From the NCBI GenBank assembly GCA_030761205.1, contig JAULJL010000001.1, positions 40,743,145-40,807,144 on the forward strand: a DNA stretch of 64,000 bases, written 5' to 3'. The number at the start of each line of letters is the position of its first letter. Position 1 is the first letter of the stretch. A program made the position numbers and the translations under genes. Origin of the DNA: Fremontodendron californicum (Eukaryota; Streptophyta; Magnoliopsida; Malvales; Malvaceae). The notes beneath the pieces are model-generated. The model was given only the letters and a program-made list of their open reading frames with translations. It did not search any database and was not told the origin of the DNA. Positions 20,931-34,136 of the stretch are shown one piece after another.

Positions 20931-23900
20931 CAGCAAGCTGTAAATGGAATGCATTAAGTTGGAAGTAATAGGAAAGGGAGGTGTTGGATACTTGGATTAT
21001 AATCTTAGAGAGAAAACCCTAATAATAATCTCGTTCATCAGTTAATTATATGGTTGCTTTCTTTTGTTCATACTTGCTCTATATCAATAGTGACTGTAAT
21101 TTATCTGACTATTATTTGTATCTTCGTGAATTCTTTATATTTACTGTGTTTTTTCATACTCATTTTCTTAATTATGCTGATGTTGAACTAGGGAATTATG
21201 AGGCTTTCAATGTCTTGTTTTTGCTAACTGTGGGCAACTTGATCAACATATCTCAGATGATTAACTGATAAATGGTATGCATTTTCTTACACCCATTTGT
21301 GTCTTATATTACTACATGTCATGACAATGTTCCCTGGAGATCCAAACAAGCCGCTGCCAGCATGCTATAGGTTCCTTTAAAAATCTGTTGTAGCTTGATT
21401 GAGTAAATATAATTCAAACTTCCCAGGCCTTATTGATGCATTTGAATGCCTCCAAACATAAATAAAATCTGCAAAGGCTAAAGCACATGCCACCATTACT
21501 TAATTAGTCAATGTGCTTAAAAGTTAGAAACAGACTTTAATTGAAGATTATAGCTTTATGGGTTAATTGATTTAAAGCTCTTGTTGAAACTTTCTGGTTA
21601 ACTGAAGTACTTTTGCTAGCTTATAGTTCAATATATATAGATGATAACCTGATAATATCTAATAGCTCCTAAGGGCTAAGGCCTATAAATCTAAAATCAT
21701 CAAGGGGTTTTTCTTGAAGAGAATAATCCCTTATCTAATCCACTTAGGCTAGATTCTATAGGAATTACATCGATCAAACATTATATATACTTGTTCTTTT
21801 ATCATCTATATGTGGTAGCTCTTTTATATACTTGGCTATTTCAAACTTCTTCTCTACGAGGCTCTCTTTATTTATTAACTCTGATGGCTAGTCTCCACTC
21901 TTTTCTGCTTTCCTCACTAATTATAACAGTCTTATTACTGCATATATTATTTTATCACGAAGTAATTCAATCAACTAAAATACCTAAAATTTTAATTAAC
22001 AGACATAATTAAAATGTTTAACAGCAACACTCAGATTTCGAAAATGATAATCGCATGTAATTCGATATTCATCCAAGTGTAATTCTTGTCTGTTTGCTAC
22101 AATTGCTACAAATTAAGTTGAATCATTATATGTATATATAGGAGTACTAACTACTAACTTCTAATAAACATCTACAAGGCCAGCTTAATTCTTTGGAACA
22201 TGCATAGGGAGACTTCAAGTATTGTGGAATTTGAAAAGTTTTGAATCCTATATTCTAAGTAATGCATCCAGTACTTAAAATCATAACAGCAACTGAAAAC
22301 ATGTCAATGCCCAATGATATTCAGGGTCACAATAGTTGACTTCATCTGCTCGTTTGAAAACTGAACAATCACTTATATACGCCTAGACAAATGTGGTAGC
22401 AGTATCCTTTTGTTCGATTGATGTTAGTATATTACTCGTATACATATTTTATATTAGTAGAACATAGTGACATAAACCCGAAATTTATAATCATTTTTAA
22501 ATTGTGGCATCCAATAAGTTTAAGTTTTGATTCCCAGCATTTGCGACATTTTTTCTTAACCCTAAGTTATGGTCTCCTTTAATATGTATATAGTTTTAGC
22601 ATTTTAATTGACCCTAAAATCAAATATAATCCGTTACTCATAACATTAGTATTAATTAGGGTGCCATTATAATATGCTTGACACCCATATTCACCTAACT
22701 ACCTCTAATCATTTAACTATCAACTGGGTCGCATTTACTCATAGCAATGACCGTTGATAACTTTCATTACATTTGGTTTCAATCAATATCAAAGTTGAAG
22801 AATCCCATATTCCTGCTAGCTAGATATAACTAATGTACCTTTTCTAGCTTGGCGTCTTCAATTTGATGTATGCAGTTTTTCTCTCACAGCTCATCGCAAC
22901 TAATTAATCCTTTTATTCAAAGAGAAAACTATATAGATTTCAATGCATTAGTCTTTAAGGTTCTAATTTCCATCAAATTGATCTTAGTCAAACTAAGTTA
23001 GCTATTAATTAATACAATTGTGCTATAAACTTAGACTCGTGTAAATTTTTTGGATATTTTTATTCAAAATCAACTTGGCTACAATGCCATTTACTGCATC
23101 ATCACACATTCCAAAAAAAATCAGAAAAACTCCAGCTTCTCCATGGTTTAGGTTAACTTAAGATTATCGCCAAGGTCAAAAGCCTTATTATTATGTAATC
23201 TTATGGACTCTTGTCTGGCTGACTATATAAGTAAACTAATTGATTACAGTTGTAACAATTTGGATCAAAATAATGCCTTTTTTTGTTGACAAATTTTTCT
23301 TGTTTGATAAACCATGGTCATGATATCTGTTAAAATTGGTTGACAAATTCCAAAAACCCTACCTGTTCTTCACTTCTTTGTCAAACTATTCAAAATCTTT
23401 GGTCCCATCACCTAAACCAACTATCAAAACCCAAATATAGCACTTAATAAATGTACTACAGCATTGAAATATATCAACTAACAAGTCATGAATTACGTGT
23501 GATAAATTTCCTTCACATGCTTTCACAAATCTTTTCACCCTTTTCTTCATTTTTTCTATGCAATAAGAGGTATTTATTTGTCTATTTTAATCTAAATATC
23601 TTACAAATTTATCCAAAAAAAACTTTTTGCAAATCGCAAGTATGATTAAGTCTTTACATATATACCACATAACGAATCTTTGTAGATCACAAATTTTCAA
23701 TGCGAAATTGGGAACATTACAAAACATTTACAATATCCTACAATGCATTTAGTTTTGTAGAGTGCAATTATAATTATTATAATGGCCAGAGAGGCAAAGA
23801 GGAAAGGCAAAGCATGAACCAGTAATTCTGAAAATTTTAAAAAAATAATATTGAATAACGAATAAACAACAAGCTTATAATTAATTTCAATCTGTAAAGC

Positions 23901-24196
23901 AAGAAAGAATATCCCTGGTGAAGAAGAAGCAGAACAGAAAAGGTTCAAAACAAGAAACCAAGATTTCAAAATTTTGACTTAATTTGAGAGCCACATTCTG
24001 TCAAAACGATGACGATAATAACTCCAAAAGCATCCTTCACAACAACCAAACCACGACTTATTTCCCTAATTTTATTTTTTATATATTTCATATTTTATAA
24101 TATAGCTATATAACTTTTGATTTTATATTATAGTGATAATGACACTCACTAACATGAGGAAATTCTATTGCTCTTGTCCTGCATTATAGACCTTGG

Positions 24197-24245
<49 letters not shown>

Positions 24246-25840
24246 TTACTAATAGAGAAAACAATATTATTTTTTTTATACAAAAAATGCTGTAATTTAA
24301 GATATAAAAAAAAGGTTGTGGGTATTAAAATTTAAATTCAGATTTACTGGATGTCATATGAATACTTACATGAATAATTGGATTAAACCTTGAGTCAAAA
24401 AAATAATATTATAACATCAAATTAATTGTATTTCGAGGTTTAGGTAGTCAAAATGGGATTGAGAGATTATGATAGTTCTCTTCTCTTCGACTTGCATTTT
24501 GTCAATGTTTGTATATACTAAATTATTAAATTAATTATATATAAGATATATATATTTATATAATTGCCTGCCCTGCCTGCAATGTACATAGCCCCTCTTC
24601 CTTCATATCGCATCTTATTTTCCTTATAGTAAGTTATAGGCCAATACTCAATTTTTTTTCTATATATTCTTAGGGAATAAGTAATTATCACAAAAAAAAA
24701 AAAAAAAAGTGATCAATTATATTAAAATATGGTAATATATAGAAGGTGAGTCAGAATAAATCTAAGTTGGCCAAAAAAAAATTTTAAGCGCAAAATAATT
24801 GAAAGAATAATTCCAAATTTACAAAATAATAAATAAAATACTAAATGTTTTACAAGTAATAAACTTAAAGTACTTCATATTCAAGTCTATCTTAATTTAA
24901 ATATGTCAATATTCAATTCAAGTCTATCTCCATAATCCACTTCTCTTTGAGAAGTGACTATGCAAAATGCTAAGGTTATAAATTTTGATAAAATATTTAA
25001 AGAAAAAAAAAAAACCAAACTTTCGGCTTCCATGCTTAGAAAAATTCTACTTATGATTCAACTCCAAGATGTATCAATGGGTGTAAAGCTAAAATGAAAC
25101 CAAAAAAAAAAAAACTTCATCATCCAATTTTTTTCTTTCAAAAGTGAATCAGTTTAAAATTAAATTTAAAAAAATTGCTTCAAAATGGCCGGCTGTCCTG
25201 CGTTATTTTAGTTTTCACTCTTCAGTGTGATTAACAACATGTTAATGTGACATTATCACATTATCTGTCAGATGTCATTTGATATTGTCACGTAATCTGA
25301 ATGAGTTGAGTGACCAAAATAAAAAGTTTTCAAAAATTAAGTGATCAAAATATGTAATTTATTTTTAAGTTTTTTTTCCAATAATTATAATTTCACATCA
25401 ATAATATCACGTGACGTATAAAGTGACATAACAATATCATGTGGTAATACCTCTTCAACATGACATTAGTTTCTAACGGGTAGTTGATAAAAAAAATAAT
25501 TTTATAAATGTTAATGATTAACTTGTAACTTTTCATAATTGGATAATCAAAATAAATAAAAAAATCATTTAAAGTTGGGTGACTAAACATATAATTTATG
25601 AAAAAAAAATTTAACAAAATCAAAAGATAAAATTATTTATATAACCTTCTAACTTAAGAACAGGGATGTTGTTTAGGTTGTAAAGGGTTCGCTTGGCATA
25701 TAACTCCAATTTTTTGCCCCAAAAAAAGCCCAATTAAATTCGGAGTTTTTGGGTTCATATTCACCCCCATAAAGTCCAAAAGATCTAAAATCTGTCCCTT
25801 CAATCAATCCTCTCTGCTAAACCCTAGAGAAAGAAGAAAC
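20931..25840. other. Long AT-rich intergenic region with simple repeats
   Basis: About 4.9 kb downstream of the MYB gene without a recognisable gene. It includes (TA)n at about 24199-24241, poly-A tracts, and a SINE-like relic near 24290-24400. At 25240-25620, a region with repeated AAGTGATCAAAATATGTAATTT-like segments may be an old MITE, but I could not find clear ends. Open frames here are short and lack domains. Confidence 0.5.
24290..24400 (-). repeat. Degenerate SINE-like repeat
   Basis: GGTTGTGGGTATTAAAATT, then CAGATTTACTGGATG, ACATGAATAATTGGATTAAA and CCTTGAGTCA follow the same order as in the copy at 61450-61590. Strongly decayed. Confidence 0.35.
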
Positions 25841-26229
25841 GGATAATTTATATTTTTAATCACTGAATTTAGTATCAATTTTTATATAACTGACAAACAT
25901 TTAATTTCATCAAATTATATCATTAAATTTTTATTATTAATAAATTAAACCACTTATACTAATTCCGTTAAATATTTCTAACGAAAAAGTAAACTCAACG
26001 TGAAATTTATTTTACTTAAAATGCCAATCATGCATTATCTTGATAAGATGTAAAAAATATATGCATGTTGGGTCAGTTTTTTTGTTAGAATTACTCAACG
26101 GAATTAGCATAAATGACTTAATTTATTAATAACAAAAAATCCAATGATATAATTTGATGAAATTAAAAATTTGTCATCTGAAAGTAAAAGTTTATGCTAA
26201 ATTTAGTGATCGAGAATGTAAATTATCCG
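25841..26229. mobile_element. MULE-type MITE with long terminal inverted repeats
   Basis: The left arm begins GGATAATTTATATTTTTAATC and the right arm, read in reverse, begins CGGATAATTTACATTCTCG. The arms remain alignable for about 140 bp, including the shared AATTTCATCAAATTATATCA. Flanks are AGAAGAAAC (25832-25840) and AAAAGAAAC (26230-26238), 8 of 9 matching, the 9-bp target duplication expected of Mutator-like elements. There is no coding capacity. It sits about 60 bp upstream of a start codon, probably in the promoter or 5' UTR of the decayed gene that follows. Confidence 0.8.
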
Positions 26230-26292
26230 AAAAGAAACCGATGAAGAGAAGAAACCCATAGGGATTCCGAGGAAAGCCAAATTTGTGTAACA

Positions 26293-27192
26293 ATGGCGCT
26301 TTTTGGCGTCCTCCATATTGCCTTCAACTCTGAATATCAAGGTACAGCTGCATTTTGAAATTATAATTTGAAATAGATTAGCTTCAGATAGGTAAATGGA
26401 GCTTTAACTTAACACAAAGTTCAGTTTTTCTTGTTGAGGGGCACACTTCTTTTTTTCTTCTGTTTTTGATGCTTTTTTGGAAGCTTAAATTAGTGAAATC
26501 CTCGTACAGGTTAAGCAATTTGAACACCAGCCTCCTTCTCAGCTACATTGGTTTTCGCAATTAAACGGTAATCGTCGAGCCTCTCCAAAATGTAGCATGA
26601 AAATAACAATGGCGCAGTTTGGCGAGCCAAATAAGATTAAGGAGCGACTCAGTATCATCAAGGAGAGGTTATGGGAGAAAACCCATGACTTTGTAAAAGA
26701 TTTTCCTTGGAATAAAGCTGAGAATTTGCTGCTGGAGAGACTACATTTTGTAGGACAGAAGGCATTCAAGTTGTCTCTTATTACAGTTTTGGTCGTTAGC
26801 TGTTTGTCTGATTTTATATATTCTATATCTAGAAATCAAGAATTGATGATTCCCTTTGGTCTCATTGTTGGATGTCTGAGACTGATTTCTTAAAAGAGAC
26901 ATCCCAAGAAACATTTCGCAGCTCCGAGGTATTTTCTGTTACCAAATATTCTATATCTGTGTAACTGTGTTATATATTGTAATGGCAGCTCTTGGCAATC
27001 GGTGGCTTCTTTTTTGTTGTTGTTAAGTTTGTTTCTATATATTTTGCGATAAGAACACGGGTGTTTCTTTTGCATGTTGATAATGGTGGGTTGATGCAAG
27101 TTTCGTGGCTATGGAGAAGTTTGCTAGAAGAAAATGGAGGCAATTTATTTGCCATTCAAAATGGATCTTCAGCTGCAGATGCAGAAAGTTAA
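26293..27192 (+). pseudogene. Decayed gene for a small, probably organelle-targeted membrane protein (function unknown)
   Basis: Three exons can be traced: 26293-26341, 26510-26928 and 26989-27192. Middle-exon sequence reads NKIKERLSIIKERLWEKTHD and FKLSLITVLVVSCLSDFIYS. The exon ends TDFLKETSQETFRSSE, and the last exon reads LLAIGGFFFVVVKFVSIYFA before ending in NGSSAADAES. Three hydrophobic segments suggest a small integral membrane protein. I do not know its function. Two defects are visible. The ATG at 26293 is out of frame with the open frame of exon 2; the other frame of exon 1 reads RFLASSILPSTLNIK, like a transit peptide. A second frame change near 26876-26881 separates GLIVGCL from TDFLKETS. 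Both splice junctions agree with the corrected frame, so this looks like a recent pseudogene or two sequence errors. Confidence 0.6.
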
Positions 27193-27752
27193 GTTCTTTT
27201 AGACAGACCATAATCTTTGTCTCGTTTGATCCAACAACATTGTTACCAGCAAGTTGTTTAGACCGGTCTTGTTTGATAATCTGTAAAATCATATCTGAGA
27301 TTTGCTTAAGGAATTAACCCATTGTTGCAAACAAAAGTAGAAAAGAAACAACCATCTATAAGACTATAACCAAAATAATTACAAAGACAAGATAATAACA
27401 TTTCCCCTTAAAACTGTACAAAGTAGAGTATACGTATCAAAGGGCTTTTTGTCTAAATTATCTCTGCCCCATAAAGTGTGAGAATTAAAACTGAAAAATA
27501 ATTGATTTCTAGAGCAAAAACTGTCACCTTTATGTCCTGCTTCCGATGTCCCATTGCCACAATTAACAGAGGCTCTATACAGGTGTTTCTATCAATGTAA
27601 ATGATGGTGCATTTTTGCACAGGATGATAACAGAAGAATGAATCAGTTCACTTCGTACTAAGCCCTCTTCCGAAGTGCAATGAACAACCCCATTATTAGT
27701 CATTTAATTTAACAAGTTGAATTCCTGAAAAAGTTCAGATCCAATCAAATTA
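27193..27752. other. Spacer between the decayed gene and the HYP1-like gene
   Basis: Holds the presumed 3' ends of two convergent genes. No domain or element was recognised. Confidence 0.4.
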
Positions 27753-30700
27753 TTAATTGTTTTCGGGATGGAAGGAACCACCAACACCAAGTATTAGAAC
27801 AACCATACCTGGCTTTAGCGGCTCAGGATCTTGGGAACTCTCCACATCTTCGTGGTGGTGCGAGGTGTTTCCAGCCGTGGATAAGTCGAGAGAAGTGGAC
27901 GAGTCGCGAGAAATTAACGGGTTCTGGCAGTAGGCTGAACGTATCTGATTATAAATCTCTTCTACCCTCCCCCATTGCTCGTCTTGTCGATCCATCTCTA
28001 TAAGAACCTGTACAACCAATCCACCAAACCAGAAAAATGGTTGGGAAGTTTTCTAAAGAGAGAGAAAAAGGGAGATTTCAGAGGCTTACCTGTACAGGAC
28101 TCCTCTTAAAAACAGGGGAAAACCTCTGCCTACAGTACTCATTGAAGAGAAGAGTGAGTAATATTAGGGGAATGGTGAAACCTGTAGCAACTGGTGATCT
28201 TTTTATGCCGAAGACCCCAAGGGCAATAATTTGTGTCAACACCAAAGAGAAGATTGTTGTATTGTGAACAATAGGCCAGAATTGTCCCCCACTTTCATAT
28301 TTTGATACGTATACATGGAGAATCTGGAAAAAAAAAATCAAAATAAAATGCATTATCAAAGAACAGATAAAAGTTGAATTCTTCTGAATCTGTCTCCCAC
28401 TTGACTCAATTGTCATCAACACATGTGAAATTGTACATGCAGATTATATATTTGCTATTATAAGTATAAAAAATGTATGAGCTATTACACAATACTGAGG
28501 ACATTGAAGCTTAGGGTCACTTTCTTGGTGCTTACAAAAACTTTGGAAAAGAAAGAAAGAAGAAAAATCATCTCATGGATACTACAGCAAGAGCTAAGTT
28601 CACCTTCAAACAAAAGTTAAAACATTTCAAGAACTGAAATCTGACTTGTTTAAGAATTTTAATCTAGACACTCCTTTTGTCTTAACATTTTGGTTTTCAT
28701 TTTATTCTTTAAAAACATGTATATCACTCCTTTCTTATAGTACCTCTTTACCAGTGTGAATGAACAAGGTCCACTCAATAAAGAAAAGACATCCCAATAT
28801 ATATATATTAAGAAAGTTTGTGGGCACAACCAAACAGTTACAAATGAAATTTGATTATTATTTGATTGACAAAAGGCAAGAGGAAATAAAAGGTTGATCA
28901 GACAAAAACTCACCTGGTTTCGATAGACAAGGAAAGCAAGAAAGAAGTAAACCAGCAAGAAGGGCAATATTAAGGGTGCCATGGCAGAACAAGTAAAGCC
29001 AAGGAGTCCAAACAGAAGAAGCCGCGGAATTTCAGTATGGTGAGGGAAGGTTAGAGCACAATTAGATGGTTCTTCTTTAATTCTTAGTATGAATTTTCTG
29101 AACACATTGCAAAGAAGAGCAAAAGGTTGCATTACTTCACAGGACAAGCTTGCCCAGCCTGATGATAAAACATAAGTCGTGAAGAAGGTAGCCTGCAGAT
29201 ACTCAAGAACAACAACTATAGTTAGAAGTAATCCTGAAGATTCACATTCACATGACATATAAAAGTGACCAGAAGCAATCTGTCCTATGTGAATCTGCTG
29301 ATAAAAGAGAGGGCTTAAAAGTGTATTGCCATTTTTAAGACTCTTGCAGTAAGATATTAGGTCTTGCTGTGCAGGCTTGTCAAAACCAGAAGTTGGATAT
29401 CCACAATTTCAGAACTCATGGAAGATAATAATTCCAAAAGTATAGTTTAGATTCATAGAAAAAAGCATCTCATGTATCTCCATTCTCCAATAGACCAAGG
29501 TAAAATCTAAAGTTGGAAGTATTGAGGTTTTATTAAACCAACTATTAGGGAGACATGGAAAATTACCTGGGTTGGCACTGCTTTGGCAAGTTGTGTAGGT
29601 ATGTCTCTAACACTTGAGAAAACACTCAATTGCCTGATTACGGATCCAGAAAGAACATTAACAAAGAAAACATTCCAGATTGTGAAGTACAAAACTTTAA
29701 TGCATGCACTCCTTTTCCTCTCACTACGTGAAACATTTCCCTCCATTGCGGAAAACAGCATCATGGTTGGTGGAACAGCATACAGAAATAATATCAGAAT
29801 CACACTTGGTAGGTAACCTGTTACCAGCTGGTGCATGTACTTCCTGCACAGTAGAACAAACAGGATAGATTCTCAAACAGGTCAAATCTATTCCAGATCC
29901 TCTTTTAACTCCTTCCAATTTCCACTAATAACCATGAAAGAGCAAATTATGATGTATTCAAAGAATCAAACAAAAGGAGCCCCTAGAAACCCAAAATACT
30001 ACTTTTGTAAGCTGATCAGTTAGGTGCCACCTGTACTAGCTCCTAAATTAGTTTATTCTCCAGTGAATTCCTTTCTTTAAAAAAAAAATAATAATAATAA
30101 TAATAACCAATTAAAACCTAACTTTTGTAACAAGTTCATGGAAAAAATTATTACTCAGCAGAAAGTAAATACTGGAAAACTTCATCCAAAATCAGAAACA
30201 AAAAAATCATCTGGAGAACACATATTTTGCATTTACACATGCATCAGTTGTCAGAAGTAAATATATTACAGTGGAGTAAACAAAGAACAGAGACATATGG
30301 ACCTGAAGGACAACGCATATTAATATTTATCCTTCTATCTACATGTACTAATACACAGCAAGAGCTTGGGTGAGCTCAATGCTGTTAAATAATAATGATA
30401 ATAATTCACTATAATAAGTTGTATATGCTTATTTATCTATTCTAGATTGTCTTTCAGAGCCTTCACTCTAGGTCTGTTCTCAGTATGTGCCACAAACTAT
30501 TCCATCTTCAAAATTTAAGCTATAACGGTCATGTCATACTAATGCACACGAAATTCCAACCATTCTAATTTCTATGTAATTTCCAGAAACAAGAGAAGCA
30601 ATAGCAGCACTTTATTCATGGATTGCTGATCTCCTTGAGGTTATGATCATATGGAAGGAGCTTAGAATGGTATATATAGGAGTACAAATAGGGTTCACGA

Positions 30701-33700
30701 GTCTAACATGTTGTTGCAATTTCTATATCCTAATTTGTTGCATCAGGCATCAGTCATGACTGCAATGTGTAATGATAGCAACATAATTGAAAAAAATCAA
30801 GCTAACGCTGCTTTTGCAATAGAGTTTGCGGAATGATACTCACTGTTTTAACATTCCTTTAAGAAATGGAAATGTATGTGATAGCTGGTCTAGTTGAGTC
30901 AAGCCTTGCACAAATGTAACAGGAAGAAGAAACACGAACATAAAAACAATAGCACCTAGAAGAGTTGTTATTTTACGAAGCCAAACTTGTTTGTACGGTA
31001 TGGAGAGGTTTGACCAATAAACATCATGTGGCTCTGGGGCAAGTTCTGTCACCCATAACATGGGATTTGATGATTGAAGAACTTGTGCAGCAACAATAGC
31101 AGCATAGCGAGTCCTGAAGAAAACAAAAGCAGCTGGGCGTTCCTGTATCAAAGGTCAAAATAACATAGGATATCATATGGCCATTTCCATCAAAGTTGTA
31201 AAAGTTAGTGATCAGTATTTGCTTTCAAACATCAACAACCACATGATGGCAACAGGTACGATAAGAATGAAAACACATAGAGAGAGATTCCATAAAGGAA
31301 TATAGAAACAAGTATTCAGATAATATAGAAGGCCACTACTATATCTCCATATCCTTTTGATAGTTACAATTATCAGTTGCAGGAAACTAGTTGCTCAAAA
31401 TAAGTGATACAACTTACTTTCATGCATCATCATCATCATGTAGAAAAGGAGGTACCAGATCTAACATTAAGCTGAAATACCCATTCCCAGCAAAGGTTCA
31501 GAATGAGATTAATAACATGTAAACATCCGAAAGAGCATGCAAATATTTAGCATCAAATGGCAGCAATTCTTAGGGTGGAAAAGATCAGATCTCTATCCAC
31601 TAGAGTTCTTTGTTGTCAGAGGAAAAACTAGATCATGATGAACTAAAGATGCTTATAGCACATTAAAATAATCCAGAGGAGACATAAAAGCAAAACCACT
31701 TTGAAGACTGAAAACAATTTCTGCTTCATTGTATATTATTTAAAGAATATCTGTTAACTTTTGGAAACAAACCACTAAAAAAGGCAAACATAACTTATAT
31801 ATTATTTAAGCATACATACTATAACCCTGAAATCAAAATTATTAACCTTTTCTCTTTGCTTTGGTTGCAGTCTATCCATGCTGGTTTTACTCTTAACACT
31901 GTCTGCTTCATTGTTAAGCACCTTAAAGGAATGTGTAGTTCCTCCACAAAGACATGGCATAAAACTGGCTTTACACCGTGGCTCAATGGTTTTTAGCTTT
32001 CTGTACAGCTTCTCTGCATCCTTCTGCAAAGACAGCATTGTTAGAGAATATACATAGAACTTGTCACAGATTATAACAGAAACAGAATGTTGTTTGTTTG
32101 CAGCAGAGTTGAAAGAGCATAGAAAAGGTGAAAAACAGGTTCATTCTGGCCTTATTCAACTCAACAAAAAAAAAAACTAATGACGACAACCAAATGAAAT
32201 TGAGAAATTGGAAAATTCAACTTAAATGCAATGCACCAGCATCAGCACACTGTCCTATCCTATTTTTCAAAATAAATAAAGAATGATTGTCTGGTAACTA
32301 GTCACAACTGTATTAACACTGAATAAAGTCAATGATATAAAGATTTAAAACATGATCTCAAATCAAATTGGAAAAAATCAAGATTACTTCTTAGACGTAG
32401 TATGCAATGAACCCATTATCTTTTACTTCTCTTTAAGCTCTCATATCATGTGTTGAGTTCTAAATTCCATTAAAGAAACCATTTTATATGGTCTATAAAA
32501 ACAAGATAAAAAAAAAAGGAAAAGGAGAGCAAACATTTTCTGTTTATCAACATTCAACACCAAGTACATCCACATCAGAACACTAAATTTATTCATTAGA
32601 TGTCAAGAAAGCAGTGACTAACTGCACTAAAGACATAACCAGCTAAGATCTAAAAAAAGTACTAAAATTAAAGCCTTTTCAAATAACAAAATTTATGTCA
32701 CTAATATACATCACTCAAAGATAGATGCGTACCATTAATTTATCAACTGTACCAGATCGATATACCATCTGGTGGGACATATAACTTGCTGGATAATAAG
32801 TTGAAAAGAACTTTTCCACTGAATTACTGTATGAATTATCCGGAGACCACGGGATGCCACGGACTAGAACTGTGAAATGACTTGGATTGGGAGGGGATCC
32901 AGTAATATGTGCTAGCCTCATTTTAGTGATACTTTTATACTCCTACAGCAAAGCAGTACTCTTTAAATGAATGCTAGAATAAATTTAAAATGCATCAATA
33001 CAAGTCAAACTATATGAGTAAATAATGCATTTTGGTTGTACATCCTTACAAAGTAAAGTAGAACACAAGCTGAGCAGGATATGACGTATAATGCAAGACA
33101 ATGGGTCCAAAGCCTGGAAAATTTAAAACAAAAGGAAAAACAATCAATGAATAGCTGCTTTTCTCCAATCTATTTACCACAAAACAACTATATTGGGGTG
33201 GCATCTCAATATCTCAGCCTGGAGAAGCAACAGTTAATAAAACAGCAAACTTTAAAAATTCATTTTCTTTTATACTTGAAATTAGTTCTTGATTACAACT
33301 CTCCCAGGAATCTTATAAAAGTGTAAAAGAAATAAACACAAGACTTGGATTTAGAAATAAATCCAAAAGTAAAGAACAAGTCCAAAATTTATTTCTGGTC
33401 ATGACATGGCTCGTCAAGGCAGCACCCAGATAACATTTCATTTTAAAAAAGAAGTAAAGCAATTGTCTCATCATAATAATGGGTCCAACAAAACATACCA
33501 TTTTGAACCTTCTTTTACATTTCCAATTGTAAATACTTCCAGTGATTCGGCATGGATTTGCTTGTGCTGCATTTCTTCTTGTCCATAATAATTTACTGGA
33601 AGCACTAGAAAAATGCAAATCATAGCAGCAATGATGAATACCCGAACACTGTAAAGAACAGGAGGAAAATAGCAGTGCAGTTAGTAAACCTGCAAAAGCA

Positions 33701-34136
33701 AAAGTAGATACTGAACAACGACAATTGAAATACTAAAGCACTTCAAAAAGTTTTGGATATATTAGCAAGCTTAGACTTCGGAAGAAACTTAGTAGGCAAA
33801 CTTTTCACTGAGAAAATTAACTTCAAAAATTTTCCGTCTGGGGAGACTTAATCACCTGAAAACAACTATTCTCATGAAAACTACAGCATCCACACCACCG
33901 ACAGCCAATATTTCTTCATCAGTTGCTTGCCAGGCCCGAGTGATCCAGCTTGCAGAGGGCACAAATCTTTCAAGACAGAAAGGATCACTACGCCTTACTG
34001 GTTCTGAAACAAGCCTCCGTGTAAAATACACACGTGCATTGCTTGGTTGTTTCCTCAGTATGGAATACAATGACAGAAGCACAACACATATAGCTATATT
34101 GATTCCGGCAGAAGTTAAAAGAGCGACAACGTCCAT
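27753..34136 (-). CDS. HYP1-like: OSCA/CSC1-like hyperosmolality- or mechanically-gated cation channel (HYP1 type)
   Basis: Multi-pass channel of the OSCA/TMEM63 family, which passes calcium and other cations on membrane tension or osmotic stress. Ten exons on the minus strand (33856-34136, 33499-33648, 33050-33113, 32733-32942, 31847-32023, 30844-31142, 29567-29843, 28914-29192, 28090-28323, 27753-28007) sum to 2226 nt, 741 residues, the normal family size; all phases agree. An N-terminal helix (about residues 5-25) with ILRKQPSN is followed by helices near 98-115 and 146-165. A cytosolic loop (about 166-345) has FTVLVRGIPWSP and PAAFVFFRTRYAAIVAAQ, and a multi-helix pore domain includes VTGYLPSVILILFLY and IWNVFFVNVLSGSV. 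The sequence resembles Arabidopsis HYP1 (OSCA2 group). A possible 5' UTR exon ends at 34809 (CACAG/GTACAT), implying a leader intron. Confidence 0.93.

Noticed and set aside
25240..25620. Possible MITE with GTGACCAAAATAAA-type repeats
   Set aside because: Segments resemble each other but clear termini and a duplication are missing.
28659..29258. 199-codon minus-strand frame
   Set aside because: It is exon 8 of the HYP1-like gene read through into its introns, not a separate gene.
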